DNA of 64,000 bases from contig JBBIUE010000019.1 of the NCBI GenBank assembly GCA_037440405.1, positions 1 through 64,000 of the forward strand. The letters are read 5' to 3'. Positions within the stretch are counted from its first letter, which is position 1, and each line of letters opens with the position of its first letter. The notes under the pieces are model-generated. The model made no database searches and was not told the origin of the DNA. It saw nothing but the letters and a program-made list of their open reading frames with translations. Shown here in pieces: positions 8,295 to 16,732 of this stretch. This DNA is from JANMGV01 sp037440405 (GTDB lineage Bacteria; Planctomycetota; Planctomycetia; Pirellulales; Pirellulaceae). Position numbers and translations under genes: made by a program.

Positions 8295-8757
8295 CCGAAT
8301 GTCTCGCAGAGTACCGAAAGCAAGTCGATCGTGAATACGACTTACAAAATCATACAGGTAGTTCGACGCTTATAGTGTAGTCTCTTTCAAACACCAACCG
8401 AATCTCGTTGGTTTCGCTTCTGCACCCATTTCCTTCCGTTACAATGGCAAAATCACGCGAGAATTGGAAAATGCAACCCCGATGGAACTACTTGCCTTCC
8501 TGTCTTCCACTATCCCAGAACGCACCTGCCAAATTGGCATACACGCTTCGAGGTGGTATTCCTTACCGAATCGAGGGCTAGCGATCGTTCAAGTCGAATT
8601 CATGAATCCCATATAAATTTGGGCTCTACAAGCAAAGATTGCGTTTTGGCACGCTCGTTGCACCCAATGGCAAATTCTCGTTGGGAACACACAAAATAAT
8701 GCCTTCCAAGAAAAGCCATCGAGGTGATTCGTACTCAGAAAAAGGAGATGCACCACT
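8295..8757. other. Divergent promoter region of dnaK and the EF-hand gene
   Basis: This region contains no gene. It holds a sigma-54-type promoter at 8647-8662 reading towards dnaK, and a short inverted repeat ACCAAC/GTTGGT at 8393-8412 that could be a protein site. No CIRCE element (the HrcA operator typical of dnaK and groE) is visible. A purine-rich ribosome site AGGAG at 8743-8747 precedes the dnaK ATG by 10 bases. Confidence 0.6.
8647..8662 (+). promoter_or_regulatory. Sigma-54 (RpoN) promoter upstream of dnaK
   Basis: The sequence TGGCACG-CTCG-TTGCA matches the sigma-54 consensus at every core position. The GG (8648-8649) and GC (8660-8661) are separated by exactly 10 bases, which is the invariant spacing of -24/-12 promoters. 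Transcription would start near 8673, about 85 bases before the dnaK start. Sigma-54 promoters need an enhancer-binding ATPase, whose site should lie upstream. Start site and activity are inferred. Confidence 0.75.
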
Positions 8758-10689
8758 ATGTCACAAGGCGAGAAGATTATCGGGATTGATTTGGGAACGA
8801 CCAATTCCGTCGTTGCAATAATGGAAGGTTCGGAAGTTAAGGTTATTCCGAACGCTGAGGGAAATCGTCTCACTCCTAGCGTGGTCGCATTCAACGACAA
8901 GCAAGATTCGATCGTCGGTGAGCCAGCCCGCCGACAGGCGGTAACGAACCCGAAGCGAACGGTTTACTCTGTAAAGCGGTTCATGGGGCGTCGCCACGCT
9001 GAAGTGGAGTCTGAAGAAAAGTTGGTTCCCTATGAGGTGGTCGGGGCGCCGCACGAGTACGTTAAGATTCAAATTGGTGACAAGCAGTACACGCCCCAGG
9101 AAATTTCTGCCAAAGTCCTTCGCAAGCTGAAGGAGGCCGCTGAGGCCTACCTTGGTCACCGAGTCTCGAAGGCCGTCATTACCGTTCCCGCCTATTTCAA
9201 CGATGCACAGCGTCAAGCCACGAAGGACGCGGGCCAAATCGCGGGTTTGGAAGTGGCCCGCATTATCAATGAGCCGACGGCGGCCGCTTTGGCCTATGGC
9301 TTAGACAAGAGCCGCGACCACAAAATCGTGGTATTCGACTTGGGAGGTGGTACCTTCGACGTGTCGGTGCTGGAGGTCGCCCTCTCCGGCGGTCCCGATG
9401 AGGACAAGAGCAGCAAAGTCTTCGAAGTCATCAGCACAAATGGAGATACCCACCTCGGTGGCGATGATTTCGATCAGGCACTTGTTAACTATGTCGCTGA
9501 GGAGTTCAAGAAAGAAAACGGCGTCGACCTCCGGAAAGAACCGATGGCTCTGCAACGACTGCAGGAGGCCTGCGAGAAGGCCAAGAAGGAGCTGAGCAGC
9601 GTTCCGCAAACGGATTTGAATTTGCCCTTCATCACGGCGGATGCCTCGGGTCCCAAGCACCTTCAAATGACGATCACCCGGTCGAAGTTCGAAGCGCTGG
9701 TCGATAGTTTGGTCGAACGATGCCGCCGACCGGTGATGCAGGCTCTCGAAGATGCGAAGCTTCGACCAAGTGATATCGACGAAGTTGTGCTCGTCGGAGG
9801 ATCAACCCGAGTTCCCAAGGTGCGCGAGTTGGTGAAGTCGATTTTCAATCGAGAGCCCCACCAAGGAGTCAATCCGGACGAAGTGGTTGCTGTCGGAGCG
9901 GCCATTCAAGGAAGCGTTCTTTCGGGTGACCGACGCGACGTTCTCTTGCTCGATGTGACGCCTCTTACCCTCGGCATTGAAACGGAAGGTGGAATTCTCA
10001 CTCCGCTGATCGAGCGAAACACGACGATTCCTGCCGAGAAAAAGAATATCTTTTCAACGGCTGCGGATGGACAAACGGCGGTGACAGTCCGCGTTTTTCA
10101 GGGCGAACGCAAAATGGCAGCTCATAACCGTCTGTTGGGCGAGTTCAACTTGGAAGGCATTCCTCCGCAACCGAGAGGGGTTCCCCAGATCGAAGTCAAG
10201 TTCGACATCGATCAGAACGGGATTCTCAACGTCGGTGCGAAGGATTTGGGTTCCGGCAAGCAAGCCAGCGTTCGCATTGAGCAATCCAGCGGTTTGAGCA
10301 AAGAAGAGATCGAGAAAATGCGTCGCGATGCAGAAGCCAATGCTGACGAAGATCGTCGCCAGTTCGAATTGGCCGAAGCTAAGAACAAGGCGGAGCATTT
10401 AGTCTATCAGATTGAGAAGACGATGAAGGAGAATGCCGACAAACTCTCGGACGCGGATCGCCAACCGATGGAGAAAGCGATTCAGAAGGTTCGTGATGCG
10501 ATCGGAGCAGGTTCAACCGAAGCGATCAAGTCGGCCACGGGCGAGCTGGAACAGGCCTCGCAGGCCTTCAGCAAGATTCTCTACGACAAGACAACGGCGA
10601 CTGGCGCAAATCCTGCGTCCGGATCGACTGCTCCTCCATCCGATGACGACGCGATCGACGCCGAGTTCGAAGTCAAGGACAAGGAATAA
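8758..10689 (+). CDS. dnaK: Chaperone DnaK (Hsp70)
   Basis: A 643-residue Hsp70, the normal length. It binds exposed hydrophobic peptide segments in an ATP-dependent cycle with DnaJ and GrpE in the cytoplasm. The nucleotide-binding domain has GIDLGTTNS at 9-17, PAYFNDAQRQATKDAG, VFDLGGGTFDVS and the VLVGGSTRVPKV block. The substrate-binding domain begins after LLLDVTPLTLGIETEGG and includes NTTIPAEKK. The C-terminal tail ends DAEFEVKDKE, like the EEVK-type tail of bacterial DnaK. No dnaJ or grpE is adjacent, so this is a free-standing copy. It has a strong ribosome site, a predicted sigma-54 promoter and a strong terminator hairpin downstream, indicating a single-gene transcript. Confidence 0.98.
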   Translation: MSQGEKIIGIDLGTTNSVVAIMEGSEVKVIPNAEGNRLTPSVVAFNDKQDSIVGEPARRQAVTNPKRTVYSVKRFMGRRHAEVESEEKLVPYEVVGAPHEYVKIQIGDKQYTPQEISAKVLRKLKEAAEAYLGHRVSKAVITVPAYFNDAQRQATKDAGQIAGLEVARIINEPTAAALAYGLDKSRDHKIVVFDLGGGTFDVSVLEVALSGGPDEDKSSKVFEVISTNGDTHLGGDDFDQALVNYVAEEFKKENGVDLRKEPMALQRLQEACEKAKKELSSVPQTDLNLPFITADASGPKHLQMTITRSKFEALVDSLVERCRRPVMQALEDAKLRPSDIDEVVLVGGSTRVPKVRELVKSIFNREPHQGVNPDEVVAVGAAIQGSVLSGDRRDVLLLDVTPLTLGIETEGGILTPLIERNTTIPAEKKNIFSTAADGQTAVTVRVFQGERKMAAHNRLLGEFNLEGIPPQPRGVPQIEVKFDIDQNGILNVGAKDLGSGKQASVRIEQSSGLSKEEIEKMRRDAEANADEDRRQFELAEAKNKAEHLVYQIEKTMKENADKLSDADRQPMEKAIQKVRDAIGAGSTEAIKSATGELEQASQAFSKILYDKTTATGANPASGSTAPPSDDDAIDAEFEVKDKE

Positions 10690-10748
10690 ACTCCTGGATG
10701 ACGCTGCTGGTCGTTAGCGGTTGAATTTTTCCCGAGCAATAAGATGGA

Positions 10749-10784
10749 AAGGTCCAAGATGCCCTCGCACGCATCTTGGACCTT
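10749..10784 (+). terminator. Hairpin terminator after dnaK
   Basis: A perfect 14-bp stem pairs 10749-10762 (AAGGTCCAAGATGC) with 10771-10784 around an 8-base loop. It is followed by CTTTCA, a weak T-run. It lies about 60 bases after the dnaK stop. Its symmetry means it could also stop transcription of the convergent gene at 10835. Confidence 0.8.
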
Positions 10785-10834
10785 CTTTCATGGAACGCTT
10801 GCTATCCCCAGCTCGCGGGCGTTGCCCTTACGTT

Positions 10835-12067
10835 CTATCGATGGTTTGAGTGCCGATTCGCAATTCGCCCGCCTGCATAATCCTCCAAACGATTAGCTAC
10901 GTCCTTCAACCAATCTCCGGAACGATGCAGCGAGTTTGCGATGGCTTCGATCAGAGTCGATCCAAAATCACTCTGCGATTCTGCGATTACTGAGGAGTCC
11001 GCAAACGCTGGTGGATCAGCTTCTGCAGTCCGACTTAGAGCCGCTTCTGAGATATTTTCGCCATTATTTGAATCTTCCTCTGCTGGGACCGTTGATGTCA
11101 CGATCGGGAAGCAAGCCTGCGGTTCACTCGGATGATAAGCATCTTCGATTTCAAACGACTTAAAGGAAGGTGTCACGATCGCGATTCCATTGCCAAACGT
11201 GTAGATGCTCATCGGGCGATTCTCAAAGACCGGCACTGGCTCGAGTTGATCCATCCAAGAGGCACTCCATTGAGCAAACTGATGGGCATGTTTCGAGAAA
11301 ACCTTAGACCACTGCGCAATCTGATTGCCTGCCAACAGTGACGGCGGATAGCACTCCATCGTTTGCTGCGCCTGATCCCAAGCTTCGACGACCTCCGTCC
11401 AAAGCTTTTTCCAGCGTTCCAATTGTTCTTGATCCAAATCCGCTGGACGACTGCGAACCTTCGACGGTTGCTCTTGAGGGAAATCATCCCCTGGTCGATT
11501 TGAATAGCTCGGCGTGCATCGCCACTCCGATTCGTCTAACCGGAAACTATCGTAGTTGAGTTCCAATTCTCGAGTCGATCGTTCACGCTGGAAATCGATC
11601 GGAGGTCGGCGACCGTCCGCGAGAAGACTAGAGTCGGGCAGCGAAACGTAATCCTTGCTTCGGCTGCCAAACCAACCTTCAGAAACGTAAATCCAGAACG
11701 ATTGCCGCAGATTGGGGGTGGGCGAGGAGTCTTGGGAGACAACAGACTCCAATCGATCGTACGGGAAATACTCTTCGGCTGTTAGATAATCTACGTGTGC
11801 ACTTGATGCGATCATCGGTTCCGGCGACGGCGGCTGGCCAATCACGGGAGCAACCACATTTTGAACCGACGCGAGCTGGGGGCTTTCATCGGCGTCCAAT
11901 GCAAGTGCTGGAGCAAGCCTAGCAAGTTGGTCATCCATTAGTCGGCAAGTCGCGAAAGGTGGCTGGATCGGCCAACCGCTCGTATCGATGCCGACACCGT
12001 AGTTACAATTATGCATCCCCGTCGAGAGCATCAAGGTAAACAGCCAGCGATAGAATGTACACTTCAT
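10835..12067 (-). CDS. Exported protein of unknown function
   Basis: A 410-residue protein that I do not recognise. The ATG at 12067 follows GGAGG by 9 bases and gives MKCTFYRWLFTLMLSTG, a plausible signal peptide or N-terminal anchor. An upstream in-frame start at 12124 would add 19 basic residues. The rest is hydrophilic, rich in Ser, Pro, Glu and Trp. The stretch DLDQEQLERWKKLWTEVVEAWDQAQQ near the middle (quoted only in part: LERWKKLWTEVVEAWDQ) is helical in character. No catalytic motif is visible and low-complexity Ser/Glu segments follow near the C-terminus. It converges on dnaK and shares its terminator region. Confidence 0.7.
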   Translation of the reverse strand: MKCTFYRWLFTLMLSTGMHNCNYGVGIDTSGWPIQPPFATCRLMDDQLARLAPALALDADESPQLASVQNVVAPVIGQPPSPEPMIASSAHVDYLTAEEYFPYDRLESVVSQDSSPTPNLRQSFWIYVSEGWFGSRSKDYVSLPDSSLLADGRRPPIDFQRERSTRELELNYDSFRLDESEWRCTPSYSNRPGDDFPQEQPSKVRSRPADLDQEQLERWKKLWTEVVEAWDQAQQTMECYPPSLLAGNQIAQWSKVFSKHAHQFAQWSASWMDQLEPVPVFENRPMSIYTFGNGIAIVTPSFKSFEIEDAYHPSEPQACFPIVTSTVPAEEDSNNGENISEAALSRTAEADPPAFADSSVIAESQSDFGSTLIEAIANSLHRSGDWLKDVANRLEDYAGGRIANRHSNHR

Positions 12068-12412
12068 CCGTGATATCCTCCGACTTGAGCGTCCTGCGCG
12101 AGGTGGAGCGGCGGATTCGCTCAAGTTCGTTGATTTGCGAAAGGGAAGGTGAGATTGTTCGCGCTGGAATCATCCGTCACGGTCGTGAGAGCGCGAGGCG
12201 GTGTCCGAGCGATGCTCTCGTTATCGAACAAAATGGACCGCGATTTCGGCGTCAAAGTTTCTCGACAACGAACTTTTTGCCTAATCGGCTCACGATAACG
12301 CGAATCTAGCAAGACTAGCAATGATTCCGGTTTTACGATAATTTTTCGTTTTCGTTCCAAGAGTTGATGTCATCCAACTTGACAATCGGTATTGAGATCA
12401 AAGGAATCTGAC

Positions 12413-12958
12413 ATGCGCATCGGTCTGGCTTTTCGAGCATTCTTCGTTAGTTTGTTTCAGCCGGCCAAGGCCAAGCGAATACAATCAGCACTGGATGACG
12501 AACCAACAGCCGTCCCCAAAAAGATTGAATCCGGCTCCGAGCGCAAACTGCCGGAACCGCTGAAGCCACCGACGCCAGACCGAAGCGACGCACTTACACT
12601 GCTGAGTGCTCTCCAACGCGAAGCACGTTTCCTAGACCTCGTCAACGAATCGCTCGATCAATACTCCGATGCCCAAGTTGGTGCTGCTGCTCGCGATGTG
12701 CTTCGCGACACCAAAGCTGTCCTTCAGAGAATGTTTGAGCTCAAACCACTGGCAGATGTCGGTGAAGGCGAAAATATGACCATGAATGCAACTTCCTCAG
12801 CCCTCCGATTCCGCGTGGTAGGCAAGCAAGTTGGCGCGGACGCTCGGGTCGTGGTCGTTCATCCGGGATGGCAAGCAACTCGTGTTCAGTTACCTCAATG
12901 GGTTGGGATTCGTGAGGATCAATTTGTTCTTGCTCCAATCGAAGTCGAAGCCGAATAG
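12413..12958 (+). CDS. DUF2760 domain protein
   Basis: This 181-residue protein matches DUF2760. The start at 12413 gives the family opening MRIGLAFRAFFVSLF, preceded by AAAGGA about 6 bases upstream. A proline-rich linker covers about residues 38-58. The conserved core follows: LTLLSALQREARFLDLVNES, YSDAQVGAAARDV, and near the end HPGWQATRVQLPQW. The function is unknown. From memory of the family, DUF2760 genes often sit next to genes for Hsp70-like proteins. Here dnaK lies 1.7 kb upstream with one opposite-strand gene between them, so the association is only suggestive. Confidence 0.8.
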   Translation: MRIGLAFRAFFVSLFQPAKAKRIQSALDDEPTAVPKKIESGSERKLPEPLKPPTPDRSDALTLLSALQREARFLDLVNESLDQYSDAQVGAAARDVLRDTKAVLQRMFELKPLADVGEGENMTMNATSSALRFRVVGKQVGADARVVVVHPGWQATRVQLPQWVGIREDQFVLAPIEVEAE

Positions 12959-13199
12959 GCACTCTAACCAATCTTTTTTCGAATTTGAGCACCCCCTGTT
13001 TTGCTTTTCGAAATTGCAGTGAATCGCCAGCTTTTACGTTGCGGAAGCGGACCGCCGCAAATTTTTGCAAGCGGAATCGTTGCATGTCTGCTAGATTATT
13101 GGTTGCAGAAGGTTGTTGGCCGAAGATGCTTAAGCGGAACCCTTGTTCCGATCGGGGCCGTTTACAGGTAGATGCAAAGCCAAAAAATGGAGGCGAACG

Positions 13200-13562
13200 A
13201 TGGGTGGCGGGTTCTGGCTGAAACAAGCTCAAGGACTTTCAATTGACGCGCATGACCCTTGGGCAATCTTGGTTCGCGACACGCTCAAGGCCGCAAAGCC
13301 AACCCTGCACGAAGAGTTACAACAGAAGGGCGAGCTCGATGCCTATTCGATCGTGACAGCACATGAAATGTACGTCACGTACAACCGTCTTCGCTCAACG
13401 GGTGCGACTGAAATCGAGGCACGCGAAATAACGTTTGACGACCTTCTGCCTCGCGAACCCGTAGAGACGGAAGAATACGAGCTTGAGGGTGGCATGGCGG
13501 ACCAGATTGCTGCTCTTGAAGCCTGGCTCAGCATACAGAAGAAATTAGAAAGCGATTTGTAA
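13200..13562 (+). CDS. Small protein of unknown function
   Basis: A 120-residue protein that I do not recognise. The ATG at 13200 is chosen because GGAGG lies 6 bases upstream at 13189-13193; this gives MGGGFWLKQAQGLSI. It is probably cytoplasmic, acidic in its second half, and looks largely helical (GMADQIAALEAWLSIQKKL at the end). It lies 240 bases after the DUF2760 gene on the same strand and could share its transcript. Its stop is close to the convergent acetyltransferase gene. Confidence 0.7.
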   Translation: MGGGFWLKQAQGLSIDAHDPWAILVRDTLKAAKPTLHEELQQKGELDAYSIVTAHEMYVTYNRLRSTGATEIEAREITFDDLLPREPVETEEYELEGGMADQIAALEAWLSIQKKLESDL

Positions 13563-13632
13563 TCGTCTCCAGTCTAGCGGGCTTTTCTTCCTAACTGTCG
13601 TCTGATGTTTCTTTCGCCTCTCGGATCATCGG

Positions 13633-14199
13633 TCAGACCTGCGAAAGTGTCACATCAGCCACTTTGAAAACCGTTTCGGTCCGTCGAAAACCCAGCCGCT
13701 CGTAGAGGCGAACGGCCGCTGAGTTTTGAAACGTGACTTCAAGGTGCGCTACCTGACAGCCTGCTGCGTAGAAACCCTGCAACGCCTTAAACAACAATAG
13801 CGTTCCAAGCCCTTGATGCCGAAATTCCGGAATGATCCCAAGATTCTGAACACCGCCTTCGAAAGCACTGGTTCGAAGCCCTTGAACTGTTCCTACCATC
13901 GTCACATTGGATCCATATTCAGCGTCATACGCCAAGAGCCATGTGGCTTCAGGTACAAAATCATTCCGACGAGCGATGTCTTTCATCAATTGAATGCAGC
14001 CGGCGCGCTCTGCCAAACATGGAAAGATGGTGGAATCGATTTCACCGCGAAAACATTTCCATTTGACGATGCCATGATCGCGAATCAAAGACGGAGAAAA
14101 CGGTAAAAACCGAAATCGAGGCGGAAGTGAGCGCTTGCGAAACAAATCTTCCGACAATCGAATTTCCATTCGAAGTCGCTTGAAATACGTTAAGGTCAT
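13633..14199 (-). CDS. GNAT family N-acetyltransferase
   Basis: A 188-residue acetyltransferase of the GNAT superfamily, which transfers an acetyl group from acetyl-CoA to an amine. The acetyl-CoA site is visible as LGIIPEFRHQGLGTLLLFKAL (the key part is RHQGLGTLL). It is followed by the C-terminal motif B, VTFQNSAAVRLYERLGF. The N-terminal part (MTLTYFKRLRMEIRL) is not a general GNAT feature and may define a planctomycete subgroup. The ATG at 14199 has GGAGG 9 bases upstream, so I prefer it to 14241. Substrate is unknown. Confidence 0.85.
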   Translation of the reverse strand: MTLTYFKRLRMEIRLSEDLFRKRSLPPRFRFLPFSPSLIRDHGIVKWKCFRGEIDSTIFPCLAERAGCIQLMKDIARRNDFVPEATWLLAYDAEYGSNVTMVGTVQGLRTSAFEGGVQNLGIIPEFRHQGLGTLLLFKALQGFYAAGCQVAHLEVTFQNSAAVRLYERLGFRRTETVFKVADVTLSQV

Positions 14200-14334
14200 C
14201 GCAGTTCGCCTCCAACGTTTCAGGACACCTGCAGCCTTCAACTATACCACGCTAAAATTGGCACCGTAGTAAAATGCGTCCATGATTTGATCTTCAAAAA
14301 ACTAGTCCGATCAATTCGTTTCGACGAGACACAA

Positions 14335-14541
14335 TCAACGCAGCAATTCCCAACCGATCCACAATAGAATCGCCGAGATGCTCAAGAGAAGCAATCGCGA
14401 GAACGTTTTTCCGACTCTTCCGATCAACTGGCTTGTAAGATTCGAGAATCGACTAGCCGAGTCCGGCAGGATCGCCGCCAAGATGGTGACGCCCGCGAGG
14501 CTCAAGGACACCATTCCCATGAAATGATCTTGGGAGTTCAA
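14335..14541 (-). CDS. Small membrane protein of unknown function
   Basis: A 68-residue frame from a TTG at 14541, or 61 residues from the ATG at 14520. It shows two hydrophobic segments, SLSLAGVTILAAILP and LLLLSISAILLWIGWELL, separated by a polar, basic loop. This would be a two-helix inner-membrane protein. No strong ribosome site is present and I recognise no family. It is called because the hydrophobic pattern is regular and the stretch has no competing gene. Confidence 0.45.
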   Translation of the reverse strand: MNSQDHFMGMVSLSLAGVTILAAILPDSASRFSNLTSQLIGRVGKTFSRLLLLSISAILLWIGWELLR

Positions 14542-14822
14542 TGCTGCAACCTCTTCAAAATCTCCAGCCCGGTCGAAAAACCCTACACTGGGATTGTATC
14601 CCGCTGAACAGAAATATTGAAGAACGAGACTCCTTGTCAGGATGTCCCATCATCAAGCGGATGCGAGCAATTTCGCAAGGATCATCGGCAAGTGCGGCCC
14701 CTGAGTCATCAGAACGGGGCCGCGTCGGCCACAGATTTACCCGAACGCTCAAGATGAACATGCATCTTTAGAAATACTCAAATTCTGAAGCGACCGTGCC
14801 GCGACAGAGGCGCGAAAACTGC

Positions 14823-15509
14823 TCACTGCAATTCCCAGAGAGCTCTTTCCAAACTGTGAATTTGCTGCCGGATGTAATCAAGATCGGGGAATACCTGAAG
14901 GGCCCTGCGGAAATGTCCCAATGCCACCAGAGGTTGACCTTGTTCCAAGCGTCCGTAAGCCAATCCAATCCAAGCTGGATAGTGGAATTTTGAAATTTTC
15001 AATGCGCGATCGCAATCCATGCATGCTCCCTCGAAATCATCGAGTTGCAACTTAGCAAGTCCGCGCTGACAGAACCAATCGGGGATTCGTGGATCGATGG
15101 CGATCAGTTCCGAGACGATGGCAATCCCTTCCCGCCAACGATTGGCTTGAAATTGGTGATGCATTTCCTGGACCATGACGTGAAACCCTGGAGCAATCGC
15201 GCGTTCCCAGATGGATTTGATGGCGTCGTCGACCACCATCCGAACGCCCTGATCGTGATCGGAAAGCAGGGGGCCAAGATAATCGACGTGGGTTTCGTCT
15301 CCCATCAGACCCAATGCAAAGCAAGCGGCCCTGCGATCGACAGTGCTATCCGAGGAGGCAAGCTTGAGCAAAGTTCCGATCGAATAGCGACCGGCGACCG
15401 TCATGAGAAAGCTCGCTGTATCCATATCTCCGAGGTAGGATTGAAACGAGCGAAGGAGAGCGGATGGTGTGTGCGAAAGTTTTTCCACGAAGTCAAACAA
15501 CCTATACAA
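14823..15509 (-). CDS. HEAT-repeat and TPR protein
   Basis: A 228-residue protein probably used for protein-protein contacts. The first half looks like HEAT repeats (DRRAACFALGLMGDE followed by LGPLLSDHDQGVRMVVDDAIKSI). The second half is TPR-like (IPDWFCQRGLAKLQLDDFEGA, then PAWIGLAYGRLEQGQPLVALGHF). No signal peptide or membrane segment is seen. The frame opens just after a TAG and its only early start is a TTG at 15509. The first ATG is at 15425, so 28 residues are uncertain. No enzymatic motif is present. Confidence 0.75.
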   Translation of the reverse strand: MYRLFDFVEKLSHTPSALLRSFQSYLGDMDTASFLMTVAGRYSIGTLLKLASSDSTVDRRAACFALGLMGDETHVDYLGPLLSDHDQGVRMVVDDAIKSIWERAIAPGFHVMVQEMHHQFQANRWREGIAIVSELIAIDPRIPDWFCQRGLAKLQLDDFEGACMDCDRALKISKFHYPAWIGLAYGRLEQGQPLVALGHFRRALQVFPDLDYIRQQIHSLERALWELQ

Positions 15510-15577
15510 TGCCTATTGAGCGGAGCGATGATGAGCGCTTCTCTCTCTCAGTCTAGTTGCGATGATGGGCTAACTCA

Positions 15578-16714
15578 ATGAGAAGTTGCGTAGCAATTCG
15601 AAGGTCCGGATTACGACGAATATGCGTGATTTTCGCGGCATCGCTCTTGACTTTGTGGGGCATCGCAAATCCACTTGCCGCCCAGCGTATCCAATCGAAC
15701 CCACTCGACGAAGGACAAATCCCCAGTCTAAGAAAAACGCTCGGCATGCCGTGCAGCTTCCGCGCGAAAAACAGCAGCTTGAGATCAGCGATCGAGTCGC
15801 TGACGACGATCTATTCGATTCAAGTATGGATCGATCCGAACGTCGATCTGGATCGAAGTTTCGACTTTGAGAGTAAGGGGGACAGTTTGGCAGAGGTGCT
15901 CGATGAACTCGCCGCAGCGAGCGATGCTTCCATTGTCTGGCTGGGTGTCCTGGTTACCATAGTGCCTTCGACATCCAGCAACGCAATTGAGTCTTCGTAT
16001 TGGCGTCTCTATGACACGTGGCCAAAGAGTATGTCAAAGACGAGAGAGTTCTCGTGGGAGGACGCAACTAGTCCCAAAGCGATTCTCACGGAATGGGGAG
16101 AAACGAACCGATGGAACATTGACGGCTTGGCAAGCATTGACTTCGATCTCTGGCGCGGAGGCAAACTTCCCGCAGGACCAGCCGCAGCACAACTGACTTG
16201 TTTAGTTTCAGGTCTCAAGTTGGAAGCCGAGATCGATGCTGATTCCCGAACAATCACTCTTAAAGAGTTATCCGCAGCAGTTCCGCTCCGACTTTCCTAT
16301 GCACAAAACCGAATCGATAAGAAGGAGCTGGAGACGTGGGCTTCGCGGTGGTCTCCATCGCGTTGGGTCATCCGCGACCAAAAAGTGTGGGTGGAAGCGT
16401 TTCCAGTCGCTCACCGCCACTTAGTCGCTTCACCCATTCGCCCCAAGCCGTCCAACGCGACTGTCAAAGACCCTCTTTCAAACCAACGATTCACTTTTGA
16501 ATTTGAAGGCCGACTGCTTACGGTACTCGAAACTCTCGCAGCACAGGCGAAGCTGAAGTTCTCACCTTGGCCTCTCGAGCGTTCCGTCGCCGATTCTCGC
16601 GTCTCCGTTCGTTTCGCGCAAGCATCGATCGATTCCATCTTGGAAGAACTAAGCAAACAGACTTCCTGTCAGTTCAAGAGGAACGCGCTCGAGGTTCAAA
16701 TCGATCCGAAGTAA
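15578..16714 (+). CDS. Exported protein with two secretin-N (STN)-like regions
   Basis: A 378-residue protein with an N-terminal signal peptide (a basic start, then ICVIFAASLLTLWGIANPLAAQ). Two regions resemble the STN/secretin short domain found at the N-termini of secretins and TonB receptors. The first is near residues 60-130: a strand, a helix SAIESLTTIYSIQVWID, then SLAEVLDELAAASDASIVWLG. The second is near 300-376: LLTVLETLAAQAKLKF, then SIDSILEELSKQTSCQFK. No secretin channel domain follows, so this would be a periplasmic protein. The middle part is unassigned. The domain call rests on the repeated strand-helix pattern and should be tested with profile searches. Confidence 0.7.
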   Translation: MRSCVAIRRSGLRRICVIFAASLLTLWGIANPLAAQRIQSNPLDEGQIPSLRKTLGMPCSFRAKNSSLRSAIESLTTIYSIQVWIDPNVDLDRSFDFESKGDSLAEVLDELAAASDASIVWLGVLVTIVPSTSSNAIESSYWRLYDTWPKSMSKTREFSWEDATSPKAILTEWGETNRWNIDGLASIDFDLWRGGKLPAGPAAAQLTCLVSGLKLEAEIDADSRTITLKELSAAVPLRLSYAQNRIDKKELETWASRWSPSRWVIRDQKVWVEAFPVAHRHLVASPIRPKPSNATVKDPLSNQRFTFEFEGRLLTVLETLAAQAKLKFSPWPLERSVADSRVSVRFAQASIDSILEELSKQTSCQFKRNALEVQIDPK

Positions 16715-16732
16715 AGGGAGGCCTATGTTTCG

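Noticed and set aside
7795..8334. Pro-rich frame on the plus strand opposite the EF-hand gene
   Set aside because: It is the complement of the Gly/Met-rich repeat region; the EF-hand loops and signal peptide prove the other strand.
8295..8757. CIRCE operator before dnaK
   Set aside because: No TTAGCACTC-N9-GAGTGCTAA or near match is present.
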